Below, in pieces: positions 1-7,444 of a DNA stretch of 64,000 nucleotides. The translations under genes were made by a program, and so were the position numbers. Position 1 is the stretch's first letter, and each line of letters begins with the position of its first letter. The notes beneath the pieces were generated by a model. It ran no database searches, had not been told where the DNA came from, and worked only from the letters and a program-made list of their open reading frames with translations. Source of the DNA: Rhodocyclales bacterium (GTDB lineage Bacteria > Pseudomonadota > Gammaproteobacteria > Burkholderiales > Rhodocyclaceae); the NCBI GenBank assembly GCA_016215645.1, contig JACRIX010000053.1:1-64000 (forward strand). Reading direction: 5' to 3'.

Positions 1-830
1 CATTCACCGTCACCGTGCCGCTGTTGGTCTTGACCCCGGCGCCACTGAAGTTGAGCGTGGCATAGGTCGTGGCATTGACGGTCTGCGCCGCGGCACCCGT
101 GTAATTCACCACGTTGCCCACCGCCGTGGCCGTCAATGTGGTGATCGTCGAGGTGCCTGCGATGTTGAGCACTCCGGTGGCGGCATTGGTCAGCGCCGTG
201 CCGGTCAGCGCCGTATTCACCGTCACCGTGCCGCTGTTGGTCTTGACCCCGGCGCCACTGAAGTTGAGCGTGGCATAGGTGGTGGCCTTGACGGTCTGCG
301 CCGCGCCGCCCGTGTAATTCACCACGTTGCCCACCGCCGTGGCGGTCAACCCGGTGATGGCCGAGGTGCCGCCGATATTGAGCACGCCCGTCGCCGCGTT
401 GGTCAGCGTACCGGCCCCGCCCAGGGCCGTGGCAACCGTGGTCGCACCGCTGTTGGTCGCCGTCCCCGTGATGTTCAGCGTGGCGTAACTGGTCGCCTTG
501 ATGGTCTGTCCGGCACCCGTGTAATTCACCACGTTGCCCACCGCCGTGGCCGTCAGCGTGGTGATCGTCGAGGTGCCGCCGATATTGAGCACTCCGGTGG
601 CGGCATTGGTCAGCGCCGTGCCGGTCAGCGCCGTATTCACCGTCACCGTGCCGCTGTTGGTCTTGACCCCGGCGCCGCTGAAGTTGAGCGTGGCATAGGT
701 CGTGGCCTTGACGGTCTGCGCCGCGCCGCCCGTGTAATTCACCACGTTGCCCACCGCCGTGGCGGTCAGCGTGGTGATCGTCGAGGTGCCTGCGATGTTG
801 AGCACGCCCGTTGCAATGTTGCTCAGCGCG
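1..830 (-). repeat. Tandem coding repeat, about 213 bp (71 residues) per unit
   Basis: The marker ACCACGTTGCCCA begins at 108, 321, 528 and 741, giving spacings of 213, 207 and 213 bases. Long stretches of neighbouring units are nearly identical at DNA level, for example 211-300 against 631-720. All length differences are multiples of three, so the reading frame is kept. The array continues beyond position 1. Confidence 0.85.
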
Positions 831-1453
831 CCTGTGCCCGACAGCGCCGTAGCTACGGTCAGCGTGCCATTGTTGGTGACTGTGACTCCGGTCACGGTCA
901 TGCTGGGTATGGCCAATGTGCCATTGAGCGTCTGCGGATTGATATCGAAGGTATGCACGCCGGTGCCGGCCGTAAAGGTGCCGCTGCTGTAGGTCAGGCC
1001 GCCGCGGAACGTGACGGGCCGCGTGGTTCCCGCCCAGATGCCACCCGAGATGGTTACCAGCCCGGTAAAGGTGCGTGCGCTCGCCGACGTCGGATTGAAG
1101 GTCCCGGCGGAAATCGTGGTCGCCCCGCCGATGGTCATGGTGTTGGTCGAATTGAAGGTACCGCCCTGGATCAGCAATGGCCCGGCGACGTTGAAGGCGC
1201 TGCTCTGGGTCAAGGTGCCGGCCGTCATGGTGACGCTGATGACGTTGTTGGTTGCGGCGTTGACCGTGAAGTTGCGGTCGATCACGACGTCGTCGGTGGT
1301 CAGCGGAACATGGCCGCAACTCCAGTTGCCGGCGACGTTCCAGTTGCCGCCGACGGTCGACGTGGTACACAGCACGGCCTGGGCCACCGGCGCGAACGCG
1401 AATGCCGCGAACGCAAGTACCGCCTGCCTGCCAAGGCGCAAAATGGCGTTCAT
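1..1453 (-). CDS. Secreted tandem-repeat protein in the mshQ position (partial, C-terminus outside window)
   Basis: An open frame starts at the ATG at 1453-1451 and runs off the left edge, so only the first 484 codons are visible. A GAGG ribosome site lies about 7 bases upstream. Residues 1-26 form a signal peptide (MNAILRLGRQ, a hydrophobic run, then PVAQA). After it come low-complexity, Thr/Asn/Val/Gly-rich beta-strand repeats with recurring elements such as VGNVVNYTG, TLNFSGAG and VLNIGGTSTITT. The gene follows mshP by 45 bases in the same direction, which is the place of mshQ in known MSHA loci. Placement and export suggest a surface or pilus-associated adhesin-like protein. No similarity to mshQ beyond position and export can be claimed from sequence alone. 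Confidence 0.75.
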   Translation of the reverse strand, partial: MNAILRLGRQAVLAFAAFAFAPVAQAVLCTTSTVGGNWNVAGNWSCGHVPLTTDDVVIDRNFTVNAATNNVISVTMTAGTLTQSSAFNVAGPLLIQGGTFNSTNTMTIGGATTISAGTFNPTSASARTFTGLVTISGGIWAGTTRPVTFRGGLTYSSGTFTAGTGVHTFDINPQTLNGTLAIPSMTVTGVTVTNNGTLTVATALSGTGALSNIATGVLNIAGTSTITTLTATAVGNVVNYTGGAAQTVKATTYATLNFSGAGVKTNSGTVTVNTALTGTALTNAATGVLNIGGTSTITTLTATAVGNVVNYTGAGQTIKATSYATLNITGTATNSGATTVATALGGAGTLTNAATGVLNIGGTSAITGLTATAVGNVVNYTGGAAQTVKATTYATLNFSGAGVKTNSGTVTVNTALTGTALTNAATGVLNIAGTSTITTLTATAVGNVVNYTGAAAQTVNATTYATLNFSGAGVKTNSGTVTVN

Positions 1454-1498
1454 GTCTGCCTCATCCAATGGCGGCCGCCTGCACCGGAGCGCCGAGGA

Positions 1499-1984
1499 TC
1501 AGAAGGCCACTTCAAGTCGGCGCTCGACATAGTATGCACCTGGAGTCACGGTGTTTGGACAGTTGCCGGCGTCCGGCCCGTTGCAGGCAACCGACACCAG
1601 CGAATAGACATTCGGACTGCCGCTGGTACCGGCGATCTGGGTGCAGGTCACCGTCACCGTGAAGGTCGACAGCGTCGGCGCTGCCGGGGTGAATGAGGCG
1701 GTGGCAGGACAAGCACGCAGATCGGGGCTGGCGCTGCCGACGGCGACCGCCGGGGTGCCGTAGCTGAAGTTGTAGGCCGGTGTGGCCTGCACCTGGTAAA
1801 TGCCCCACTCGATGCCTGCCCGCGCCGCCTGGTAGGCGCGCACCCCGTCGAGATCGATGGCCGAGCCGATCTGCTGGCTGCTGAAGACATTGAGGATGAA
1901 GGCGCCCAGCGTCGCCAGCACGACCAGAATGAATATGGCGGTGACGATGGCAAAACCCCTGATCCGGTTTCGCAGGCGCTTCAT
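1499..1984 (-). CDS. mshP: MSHA biogenesis protein MshP (minor pilin-like)
   Basis: A 161-residue protein with a short basic start (MKRLRNRIRG) followed by a hydrophobic helix beginning FAIVTAIFILVVLATLG, and a Cys-containing C-terminal domain. The RGFAIVTAIF signature is typical of MshP, a PilX-like minor pilin lacking the usual Glu5. Its ATG overlaps the mshO stop (ATGA), so it is translationally coupled. It lies between mshO and the repeat protein, as in known MSHA operons. It is expected to help assemble or tip the pilus in the inner membrane and periplasm. Confidence 0.85.
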   Translation of the reverse strand: MKRLRNRIRGFAIVTAIFILVVLATLGAFILNVFSSQQIGSAIDLDGVRAYQAARAGIEWGIYQVQATPAYNFSYGTPAVAVGSASPDLRACPATASFTPAAPTLSTFTVTVTCTQIAGTSGSPNVYSLVSVACNGPDAGNCPNTVTPGAYYVERRLEVAF

Positions 1985-2889
1985 GGCGCGTTGTCCACGT
2001 GAACCTGCTGGAACAGCGTGATGCTCTCACCGCTGGGCGTGTGGTTCAGGATCAGCCGCACATAGAGCAGGCCCGTGCGCCCGAGGGCGTTGGCCTGGTA
2101 GTCGAGTTCGCAGGTCGCCTGCACGGCGGCACTGCCGGCCAGCGCGGCGCTGGTGCCGCAGGTGTCGGTCGCGGCGAAGGCGCAATTCGACTGGCGCAGC
2201 ACCTGGCCGCCAACGCAAGCGAAGCGCACCACCTGGTCGTTCTGGCCGACGATCTGGAAGCGCGCGTCAGGTGATGGCAAGGGCGGCAACTGGGCGGCAA
2301 ACACGTTCGATGCCATGGTCAGCCGATAGGGCGTGCCTGAGGTCACGGTGACCGTGGTCCGGTTGCCGCCGGTGTAGGCATCCGCCGGCGCATAGCCGGG
2401 GCCAAGGTTGTAGACCACCAGCGAGTCGCCGTTGGCGATATCCGGCGGGGTGGCCGGACTGGTGCCGAGCGCATCGAAGCAGGGACTCGGTACCCCCGCA
2501 CAGCCCGGATTGGTCAGGGTGCCGCTGAAATCGAGAAAGTTGCCGCCGGTCGAGCCGTCCGAGGGGTCGCGATAGCGGCCGCCCGACTTGGTCATGATGA
2601 ATTCGATGGCGCAGTCCGTCCCGCTGCTGCAACTGCTCACCGAGGCGTTGCTGCTGTCCTTCAGGCGCAGGCTGTTGGGCAGGGTGAGGCGGATGTCGCG
2701 TGCCATGCGGCGCAGGGCGACATCGGCCTGGTCGGTGAGTTCGGCCCGGCGCACGGCGTCGACATAGCCCTCGATCGGCCGAGTCATGAAGACGGCGATT
2801 CCTCCGGACAGGATGCCGATGACGACCATCACCACCACGGCTTCCATCAGCGTGAAACCGGCTTGTCGCTTGTCGGGCCGTGGCATCAT
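1981..2889 (-). CDS. mshO: MSHA biogenesis protein MshO (minor prepilin)
   Basis: A 302-residue prepilin-like protein. The leader MMPRPDKRQAG precedes FTLMEAVVVMVVIGILSGG, a class III cleavage site with Glu at +5. The long globular domain contains several Cys residues that may form disulfides. The AELTDQADVALRRMARDIR stretch after the helix is characteristic of MshO/PulJ-type minor pilins. Start and stop overlap its neighbours by ATGA motifs, consistent with tight coupling in the mshC-D-O-P cluster. Prepilin peptidase is not encoded in this window. Confidence 0.87.
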   Translation of the reverse strand: MMPRPDKRQAGFTLMEAVVVMVVIGILSGGIAVFMTRPIEGYVDAVRRAELTDQADVALRRMARDIRLTLPNSLRLKDSSNASVSSCSSGTDCAIEFIMTKSGGRYRDPSDGSTGGNFLDFSGTLTNPGCAGVPSPCFDALGTSPATPPDIANGDSLVVYNLGPGYAPADAYTGGNRTTVTVTSGTPYRLTMASNVFAAQLPPLPSPDARFQIVGQNDQVVRFACVGGQVLRQSNCAFAATDTCGTSAALAGSAAVQATCELDYQANALGRTGLLYVRLILNHTPSGESITLFQQVHVDNAP

Positions 2890-3503
2890 GGCAGCATGTT
2901 GGGTGAGTGGCGGGCGCGATAGCCCTCTAGGGTGACGCTTTCGCCGCCCCCCGTGACGGTGATGCTGACGCGCAATGCATTCAACGCGCTACAGTCGGTC
3001 GCCGAGGCACAGGCCGCGGAGGCGATCTGTGCCGCCACCGGCCCCAGGCTCTCGGGCGCCACGACGATGCTGGCGGAATAGCTGGGGAGGCTATGGGTGC
3101 CGTCGATGGAGCTTACCGGGTTGAGCGTCACGCCGGCATAGTCGCCGACATTGTCCGTATCGGCGATGCGCGCCGCGCCACCGGCGCCCAGGCCCTGTAC
3201 CGTGGTCGCGCAACCACCGGCCCCCGTGGTGGCATTGATCGCTGTTGCCGCGTTGCTGTCGTCCGGAGAGCAGAAGGTGAAGGGCTGCAACTGCACTTCT
3301 TCAAGCAAGGCCTCGGCCGCCGCCAGCACCTGCTTTCTGACCATGGGGTCGGCGCTGGAACGAGACGTTGCATTGAGGATGGTCAATACCCCGACCAGGG
3401 CAATGCTGACGACGACGATGAAGACGATCAGTTCGATCAGCGTGAAGCCGCTCCCACGCCGCGCCCTGCGGCCGGCACTGATCTGGGCCTGCCTAGTGCA
3501 CAT
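2886..3503 (-). CDS. mshD: MSHA biogenesis protein MshD-like minor prepilin
   Basis: A 205-residue prepilin with a long basic leader ending RRGSG, then FTLIELIVFIVVVSIALVG with Glu5. The segment after the helix (VRKQVLAAAEALLEEVQLQPF) resembles GspI/MshD-type minor pilins. It overlaps the end of mshC by 11 bases and its stop overlaps mshO by ATGA. It is predicted to be processed by prepilin peptidase and incorporated as a minor pilus subunit. The assignment rests on the N-terminal signature and on its place between mshC and mshO. Confidence 0.82.
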   Translation of the reverse strand: MCTRQAQISAGRRARRGSGFTLIELIVFIVVVSIALVGVLTILNATSRSSADPMVRKQVLAAAEALLEEVQLQPFTFCSPDDSNAATAINATTGAGGCATTVQGLGAGGAARIADTDNVGDYAGVTLNPVSSIDGTHSLPSYSASIVVAPESLGPVAAQIASAACASATDCSALNALRVSITVTGGGESVTLEGYRARHSPNMLP

Positions 3504-3993
3504 AACCGGTCACCGCCTCGACAACGACGGGCGCACTGCTGCCGGTGATGCTGAAACTGCCGGCCGCCGAAGGCTGACCCAGGGCATCGAAGACCAGCAC
3601 CGCCGGCGGCGACAGCGTTACGCTGGCCGGTGCGGTAAACGTGTTGCTGTTGCTGCCGGGAAGCACAAGGGCGCGATCGAAGGTGGTGGCCGCGGCGCCC
3701 TCGGGCACGTCGGAGGCGATCAGTACCGTGACGCTGCCGGCGGCCAGCGTCACTTGCACATTTCGCCGTTGCGCCACCGCCGACTTTCGCGCGTATTCCA
3801 GGCTTGCCCGGACACGGTCGCGGTAGCCGATCTGGTCGAAGTCGTCGAACAGACTCAGCCGTGGCAATACGACCGCGGCCAGAATGCCGATGACCACGAT
3901 CACGACCACCAGTTCGAACACGGTAAAGCCGGCCTGGAATCGGCCGGAAATTCCGCGGCGGGCGGACGAATGGCGATGGGTACCCGGCGTCAC
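3493..3993 (-). CDS. mshC: MSHA biogenesis protein MshC-like minor prepilin
   Basis: The prepilin motif is FQAG/FTVFELVVVIVVIGILAAV, with Glu5, followed by an RDRVRASLEYARKSAVAQRR helix typical of GspH/FimT-like minor pilins. The frame is open up to an ATG at 4083, but that gives a leader of over 50 residues. A GTG at 3993 gives a more normal leader of about 22 residues and is used here. None of the possible starts (4083, 4062, 3993) has a good ribosome site. The gene lies between the pglL-like gene and mshD. Confidence 0.72.
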   Translation of the reverse strand: MTPGTHRHSSARRGISGRFQAGFTVFELVVVIVVIGILAAVVLPRLSLFDDFDQIGYRDRVRASLEYARKSAVAQRRNVQVTLAAGSVTVLIASDVPEGAAATTFDRALVLPGSNSNTFTAPASVTLSPPAVLVFDALGQPSAAGSFSITGSSAPVVVEAVTGYVH

Positions 3994-4081
3994 TCGCAAC
4001 TGGGCATGGCGGGGGGGCGATACCCTCGACCAACAGACAGCAGGAAACGCAGTGTCGCTCATGATTGATGGGCCAGCAGCC

Positions 4082-4115
4082 ATCCGGCAGTGGCGATGCC
4101 CGTGGACTGCCGGAT
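4082..4115. repeat. Inverted repeat between the pglL-like gene and mshC
   Basis: Perfect 10-base arms, ATCCGGCAGT at 4082-4091 and ACTGCCGGAT at 4106-4115, flank a 14-base loop. There is no T-run on either strand, so it is not a classical terminator. It may be an attenuator or mRNA-processing hairpin separating mshA-pglL from mshC-D-O-P. Confidence 0.5.
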
Positions 4116-4191
4116 TATCGCGCGTTTGCCCCAGCCTCCATCCCGACGTCTGCGCATTGCGTCACACCGACAGGAAGGCAGGCCAGCCGGC

Positions 4192-5997
4192 TCAACGCGG
4201 CGCATCGGTGCCCTCCGCCGCAATCGCCCGCAAGTAGTCGAGTTCCGGAAACCGTGCGGCGCCCTCACGCAACTGGTCCCGCGTGGCGCTGCGTTGCGTC
4301 GGGTAGGCGCGCAACACCTGGCCCACCAGAACGCGTGCCTCGCCCTCCGCACCGGAAAGTGCCAATTGCATGGCGCAACGCGTCGCCAAGCCGCGTTCCG
4401 GGGAAAAGCGGATACCCTGCCGGCACAGGTGAGCCCTGTCCCGCGCCTGCTCGCGGCTGGGCTCGGCCTGCGTCGCCAACGCCAGCAGCGCCCAGGGCGA
4501 CAGCAGGGATTCCTGTTGCAGGCGAATCATGGTGTCGAGCGAGCGACGCCAGGCGATTTCCCTGTCCAGGCTGGCCGCCAGTGGCCGGTTGGCGGCCGCC
4601 TCGATGGCGGTGTAGTCGATCCGCAGGATCGCAAGGATCCACGCTCCGCCTGCCATTGCCAGCGCCAGGTAGGCGGCCCAGCGCCGCGCAGGCGGCAGCA
4701 CCGCGCGGCCGGCGTCCGTGGCGCCCAGCAGCAAGGCCGTCGGACCGAGGAAATAAACAAACCAGTAGGGATATTCCAGCATCCCGTGCAAGGCGCCAAT
4801 GCCCAGCATCGAGGCGCACCAGGCATGCTCGGGGCCCCACTCCTGGCGCAGGAAACGCAGGGTCCAGGCGAACAGCAGCAGCACGACCAGCGCCGTCGCC
4901 GGGGCACCGAACTCGGCCAGCAATTGCAGCACGAGGTTGTGCGCGTGCTCGGCGGGCTGGTAGCCTTGATCCGGAGCAGCCCGGGCCGCGGCAGTGAAGC
5001 TGGCCCACGGATAGTTGCCGCTGCCCTGTCCCAGCCAGGGTCGATCGAGAAACGCATCCCAGGCCGGGCGAGCCAGTTCCAGCCGGGTAGTGGGGTCGCT
5101 TGCTGCGCCAAGGAGTCGCTTCGCCCCGGCGACCGGAGCCTGCGCCACCGGCAGCGCCAGCCCGTAGGCAGCGATCGCCTGCCGCAACGGCGTGACCATC
5201 GACGCGGCCAGCAGACCCAGGGCGAACAGTACGGGCAGCAGCAGCGCGGCGTCGACGAGGCCACGGGCCGCCCATGCCCGATTTTCGCGGAACCTGGCGA
5301 AAATCAATACAAATACGATGACCACCGGGTAGGCGAACACACTGCGCGAGCCGCTGAGCAGACCGCCAAATGCGATCGGCAGGATGGCCAGCCACAGCAG
5401 GGGGCGCGAAATCCGGCCGCGAGCGCACAGGTAGAGGGCCGAGGCAATGCCCAGCCACAGGTAGTGGGCGAGGTGGTTGGGCTGGCCGAGGTTGCCGCTG
5501 ATCGAGCCCGAGGGGTTGGGAAAGACCCATGGCACGACCGGCGCAAGGCCAAGCCACTGCGCCACGGCAGGCAAGGTGCCGAGCAACGCCCCCACGGTCA
5601 CGGCCGCCGCCAGCACGTCGGCCAGGCGCGCAAGGCCCATGGTCCGGGCGAGATGCCGCCCGAGCATCAACAGCAAGCCGATCCACAGCAGGTAGAGTTC
5701 GGCCAACAGGGCGATCTGGGGGAAGGCAATGCGACCCAGCGCGAACTGCAGGATGATCGCCACCACCAGCACCGCCGGCAGCAGCAGCAGTGTCGGCAAG
5801 CGCAACGGTTCGCGCGACGCAAGCAGGCCGGCAGCGGCCGCCCCCAGCCCAAGAGCCGCAGCCCACCACTCGCTCCAGAAGTCGGGCAGCGGCAGGGTAT
5901 GAAACGGCAAAAGAAACGGCCCGCTCACCATCACGGCGAGCAGGCCGAGGCTCAATCGATCGGCGCTAAGCTTCAGCGATTCCGAAAGCGCCGACAA
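4192..5997 (-). CDS. PglL-type O-oligosaccharyltransferase / Wzy-C family polytopic protein
   Basis: A polytopic membrane protein of about 601 residues with roughly a dozen hydrophobic segments and a soluble C-terminal tail. Family signatures are GNLGQPNHLAHYL around the middle, a periplasmic-loop EHAHNLVLQLLAEFG motif and a later HGMLEYPYWF motif, as in PglL/PilO O-oligosaccharyltransferases and Wzy-C ligases. The frame is open to 6084 inside mshA, but a TTG at 5997, just after the mshA stop at 6005 and preceded by GGTGG, is the more sensible start. Its place directly after the major pilin and before mshC suggests it glycosylates an MSHA pilin in the periplasm. A role as O-antigen ligase cannot be excluded. 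Confidence 0.8.
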   Translation of the reverse strand: MSALSESLKLSADRLSLGLLAVMVSGPFLLPFHTLPLPDFWSEWWAAALGLGAAAAGLLASREPLRLPTLLLLPAVLVVAIILQFALGRIAFPQIALLAELYLLWIGLLLMLGRHLARTMGLARLADVLAAAVTVGALLGTLPAVAQWLGLAPVVPWVFPNPSGSISGNLGQPNHLAHYLWLGIASALYLCARGRISRPLLWLAILPIAFGGLLSGSRSVFAYPVVIVFVLIFARFRENRAWAARGLVDAALLLPVLFALGLLAASMVTPLRQAIAAYGLALPVAQAPVAGAKRLLGAASDPTTRLELARPAWDAFLDRPWLGQGSGNYPWASFTAAARAAPDQGYQPAEHAHNLVLQLLAEFGAPATALVVLLLFAWTLRFLRQEWGPEHAWCASMLGIGALHGMLEYPYWFVYFLGPTALLLGATDAGRAVLPPARRWAAYLALAMAGGAWILAILRIDYTAIEAAANRPLAASLDREIAWRRSLDTMIRLQQESLLSPWALLALATQAEPSREQARDRAHLCRQGIRFSPERGLATRCAMQLALSGAEGEARVLVGQVLRAYPTQRSATRDQLREGAARFPELDYLRAIAAEGTDAPR

Positions 5998-6004
5998 ACC
6001 ACCG

Positions 6005-6352
6005 TCAGTAGCATGCCATCGTGGCTGTTGCGGTCTGGGTGCTGCAGGTGACGGTGCAGGTCGTGCTGCCACCAACACACGCACCTACCACACCGGCCGA
6101 GCAGCCTGACGGAAACCCGGTCTGCAAATCAGCGGCATCGCACGTCGGCGTGAAGTTCGCGGAACCGGAAGCCTTGTTCCTGCCAAAATTCATCGACGCC
6201 GCAGACGCAAACGATGCCGCGACGCCCTGTGCCACCGCCTTGTTTGCGTCGCCATCAATGGCCACAAACTTCGGCAATGCGGTCGCCGCGAGAATGCCTA
6301 GGATCACGATGACAACGATCAGTTCAATAAGTGTAAAACCCTTTTGTTTCAT
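6005..6352 (-). CDS. mshA: MshA-type major pilin
   Basis: A 115-residue type IV prepilin. The short leader MKQKG precedes FTLIELIVVIVILGILAATALPKF, almost the textbook class IVa/MSHA signature with Glu5. The start at 6352 has a GGGAG ribosome site. The C-terminal half is Thr/Ser/Cys-rich with several Cys (PTCDAAD, SGCSAG, TVTCSTQ, MACY), suggesting disulfides and many possible O-glycosylation sites. It is followed at once by the pglL-like gene. Expected role: main structural subunit of the MSHA-type pilus. Confidence 0.9.
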   Translation of the reverse strand: MKQKGFTLIELIVVIVILGILAATALPKFVAIDGDANKAVAQGVAASFASAASMNFGRNKASGSANFTPTCDAADLQTGFPSGCSAGVVGACVGGSTTCTVTCSTQTATATMACY

Positions 6353-6398
6353 GATGTCTCTCCCAAGTACCCATGTCTTAACTGTTCCTATCATAGCC

Positions 6399-6917
6399 TC
6401 AACAGCCGGTCGTCGCCACCGTGATGACAGGTGCGACGATCGCGGTTCCGCTCAGGCTGGCCTCCTGGTAGTTGATGCGGCAGTTGGGCACGGTGCCGCC
6501 GACCACGTCGAAGCTGCGCGTGCTGCCGCCCCCGCCGGGCGTCAGGCCGTCGGCCGACAGGGTAATGCCGGCGGCGGCGTCGATGCCCGTGGCGGATGCC
6601 GCCGGGTAACGATTGACGATATCGACCATGGTGCCGTCCATGTTGACCTTGGGCGGTGTCGAGGTGCAGTTGGTCGCGGTTGCGCTCGGTGCCGTCCCCG
6701 CCACGTCCAGTTCGCAGCGCGAACGGGCCAGCGCCGTGGCCGAGCGGATCGAACCAAAGATGGCATTGGCCTTGGCAACCCGCGCGTCGCGCTGGGCTTC
6801 GATCAGGCGTGGCAAAGCCACGGCCGCAAGAATGCCGATGATGGTGATCACGATCACCAGTTCGACCAGGGTAAAACCGCGTGCCGAAGGATCGATGCGG
6901 CTCGCATCTCCAATCAT
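6399..6917 (-). CDS. mshB: MSHA-type prepilin (MshB-like)
   Basis: A 172-residue prepilin. The start at 6917 has an AGGGAAG ribosome site and gives the leader MIGDASRIDPSARG, then FTLVELVIVITIIGILAAVALPRL with Glu5. The following AQRDARVAKANAIFGSIRSA helix is typical of MshA/MshB pilins. The C-terminal region ends in Cys-containing segments. It lies immediately upstream of mshA in the same orientation, matching the B-A order of MSHA loci. It could be a minor pilin or an alternative major pilin. Confidence 0.82.
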   Translation of the reverse strand: MIGDASRIDPSARGFTLVELVIVITIIGILAAVALPRLIEAQRDARVAKANAIFGSIRSATALARSRCELDVAGTAPSATATNCTSTPPKVNMDGTMVDIVNRYPAASATGIDAAAGITLSADGLTPGGGGSTRSFDVVGGTVPNCRINYQEASLSGTAIVAPVITVATTGC

Positions 6918-6997
6918 GGCGAACTTCCCTTCACAGTAAGCTCCAACATAGCAGGCGGGCAATCGGGCATTTGGACAATCAGCGGCGAAACACAGCA

Positions 6998-7444
6998 TCA
7001 ATTCAGGCGTACCAGGCTGGCCCCGAACACCTTTCCATTCGCGTCGGTGCGCGCCACGTAACGCCAGCGCAATTCGTCGGCATTGCCGAAAGCCTGTGGC
7101 TGCCGCGGCAGGTAGCTGAGCTCGCGGCGTTGCGGATCGTAAGCCCACTCACCGGCCGCCGAAGCCGCGCGTTCCGCGACGAAGCCGCGCGGATGCTTGC
7201 CAAGCATGTCGACCGGGCTAGCCGCCGCGACTTCCGCCAGGCGATCTTCCTCGCCGCGCATGATGCGTTCGCCGATGGCGAGCTGTATGCCAGTGCGGAT
7301 GTTGCGAATCGTGAGATCCACCTCAACGCGTTCCGTGTCTTCCTCGATCAGGGCCAGGCGTTGCAGCAGCAGTGCGGCGAGCACGCCGAAAATCGCCACG
7401 GTGATGGCGAACTCGAGCCTGCTGGCACCCCGCTGGCGGTTCAT
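6998..7444 (-). CDS. Small pilin-like membrane protein in the mshF position
   Basis: A 148-residue protein starting at an ATG that overlaps the mshG stop (ATGA). The N-terminus MNRQRGASRLEF is followed by a hydrophobic helix (AITVAIFGVLAALLLQRL) and a charged helix, then a soluble domain. The helix resembles a pilin N-terminus, but the usual Gly-Phe-Thr-Leu-Ile-Glu cleavage site is replaced by ASRLEF, so processing is doubtful. Position after mshG and before the two pilins matches mshF. Function is inferred only from context: assembly of the MSHA-type pilus at the inner membrane. Confidence 0.7.
   Translation of the reverse strand: MNRQRGASRLEFAITVAIFGVLAALLLQRLALIEEDTERVEVDLTIRNIRTGIQLAIGERIMRGEEDRLAEVAAASPVDMLGKHPRGFVAERAASAAGEWAYDPQRRELSYLPRQPQAFGNADELRWRYVARTDANGKVFGASLVRLN

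Noticed and set aside
1..830. The 213-base repeats as a CRISPR array or satellite
   Set aside because: Units are contiguous without spacers, keep an open frame and encode beta-strand-like peptide repeats; they are coding tandem repeats.
953..1696. Plus-strand frames opposite the repeat protein and mshP
   Set aside because: They are reverse shadows of the 213-base repeats and mshP. The minus-strand frame has a signal peptide, a ribosome site and operon context.
4090..6051. Long plus-strand frame opposite the pglL-like gene
   Set aside because: It is the Gln/Arg/Gly-rich antisense shadow of a GC-rich membrane protein. No family motif, and it overlaps well-supported minus-strand genes throughout.
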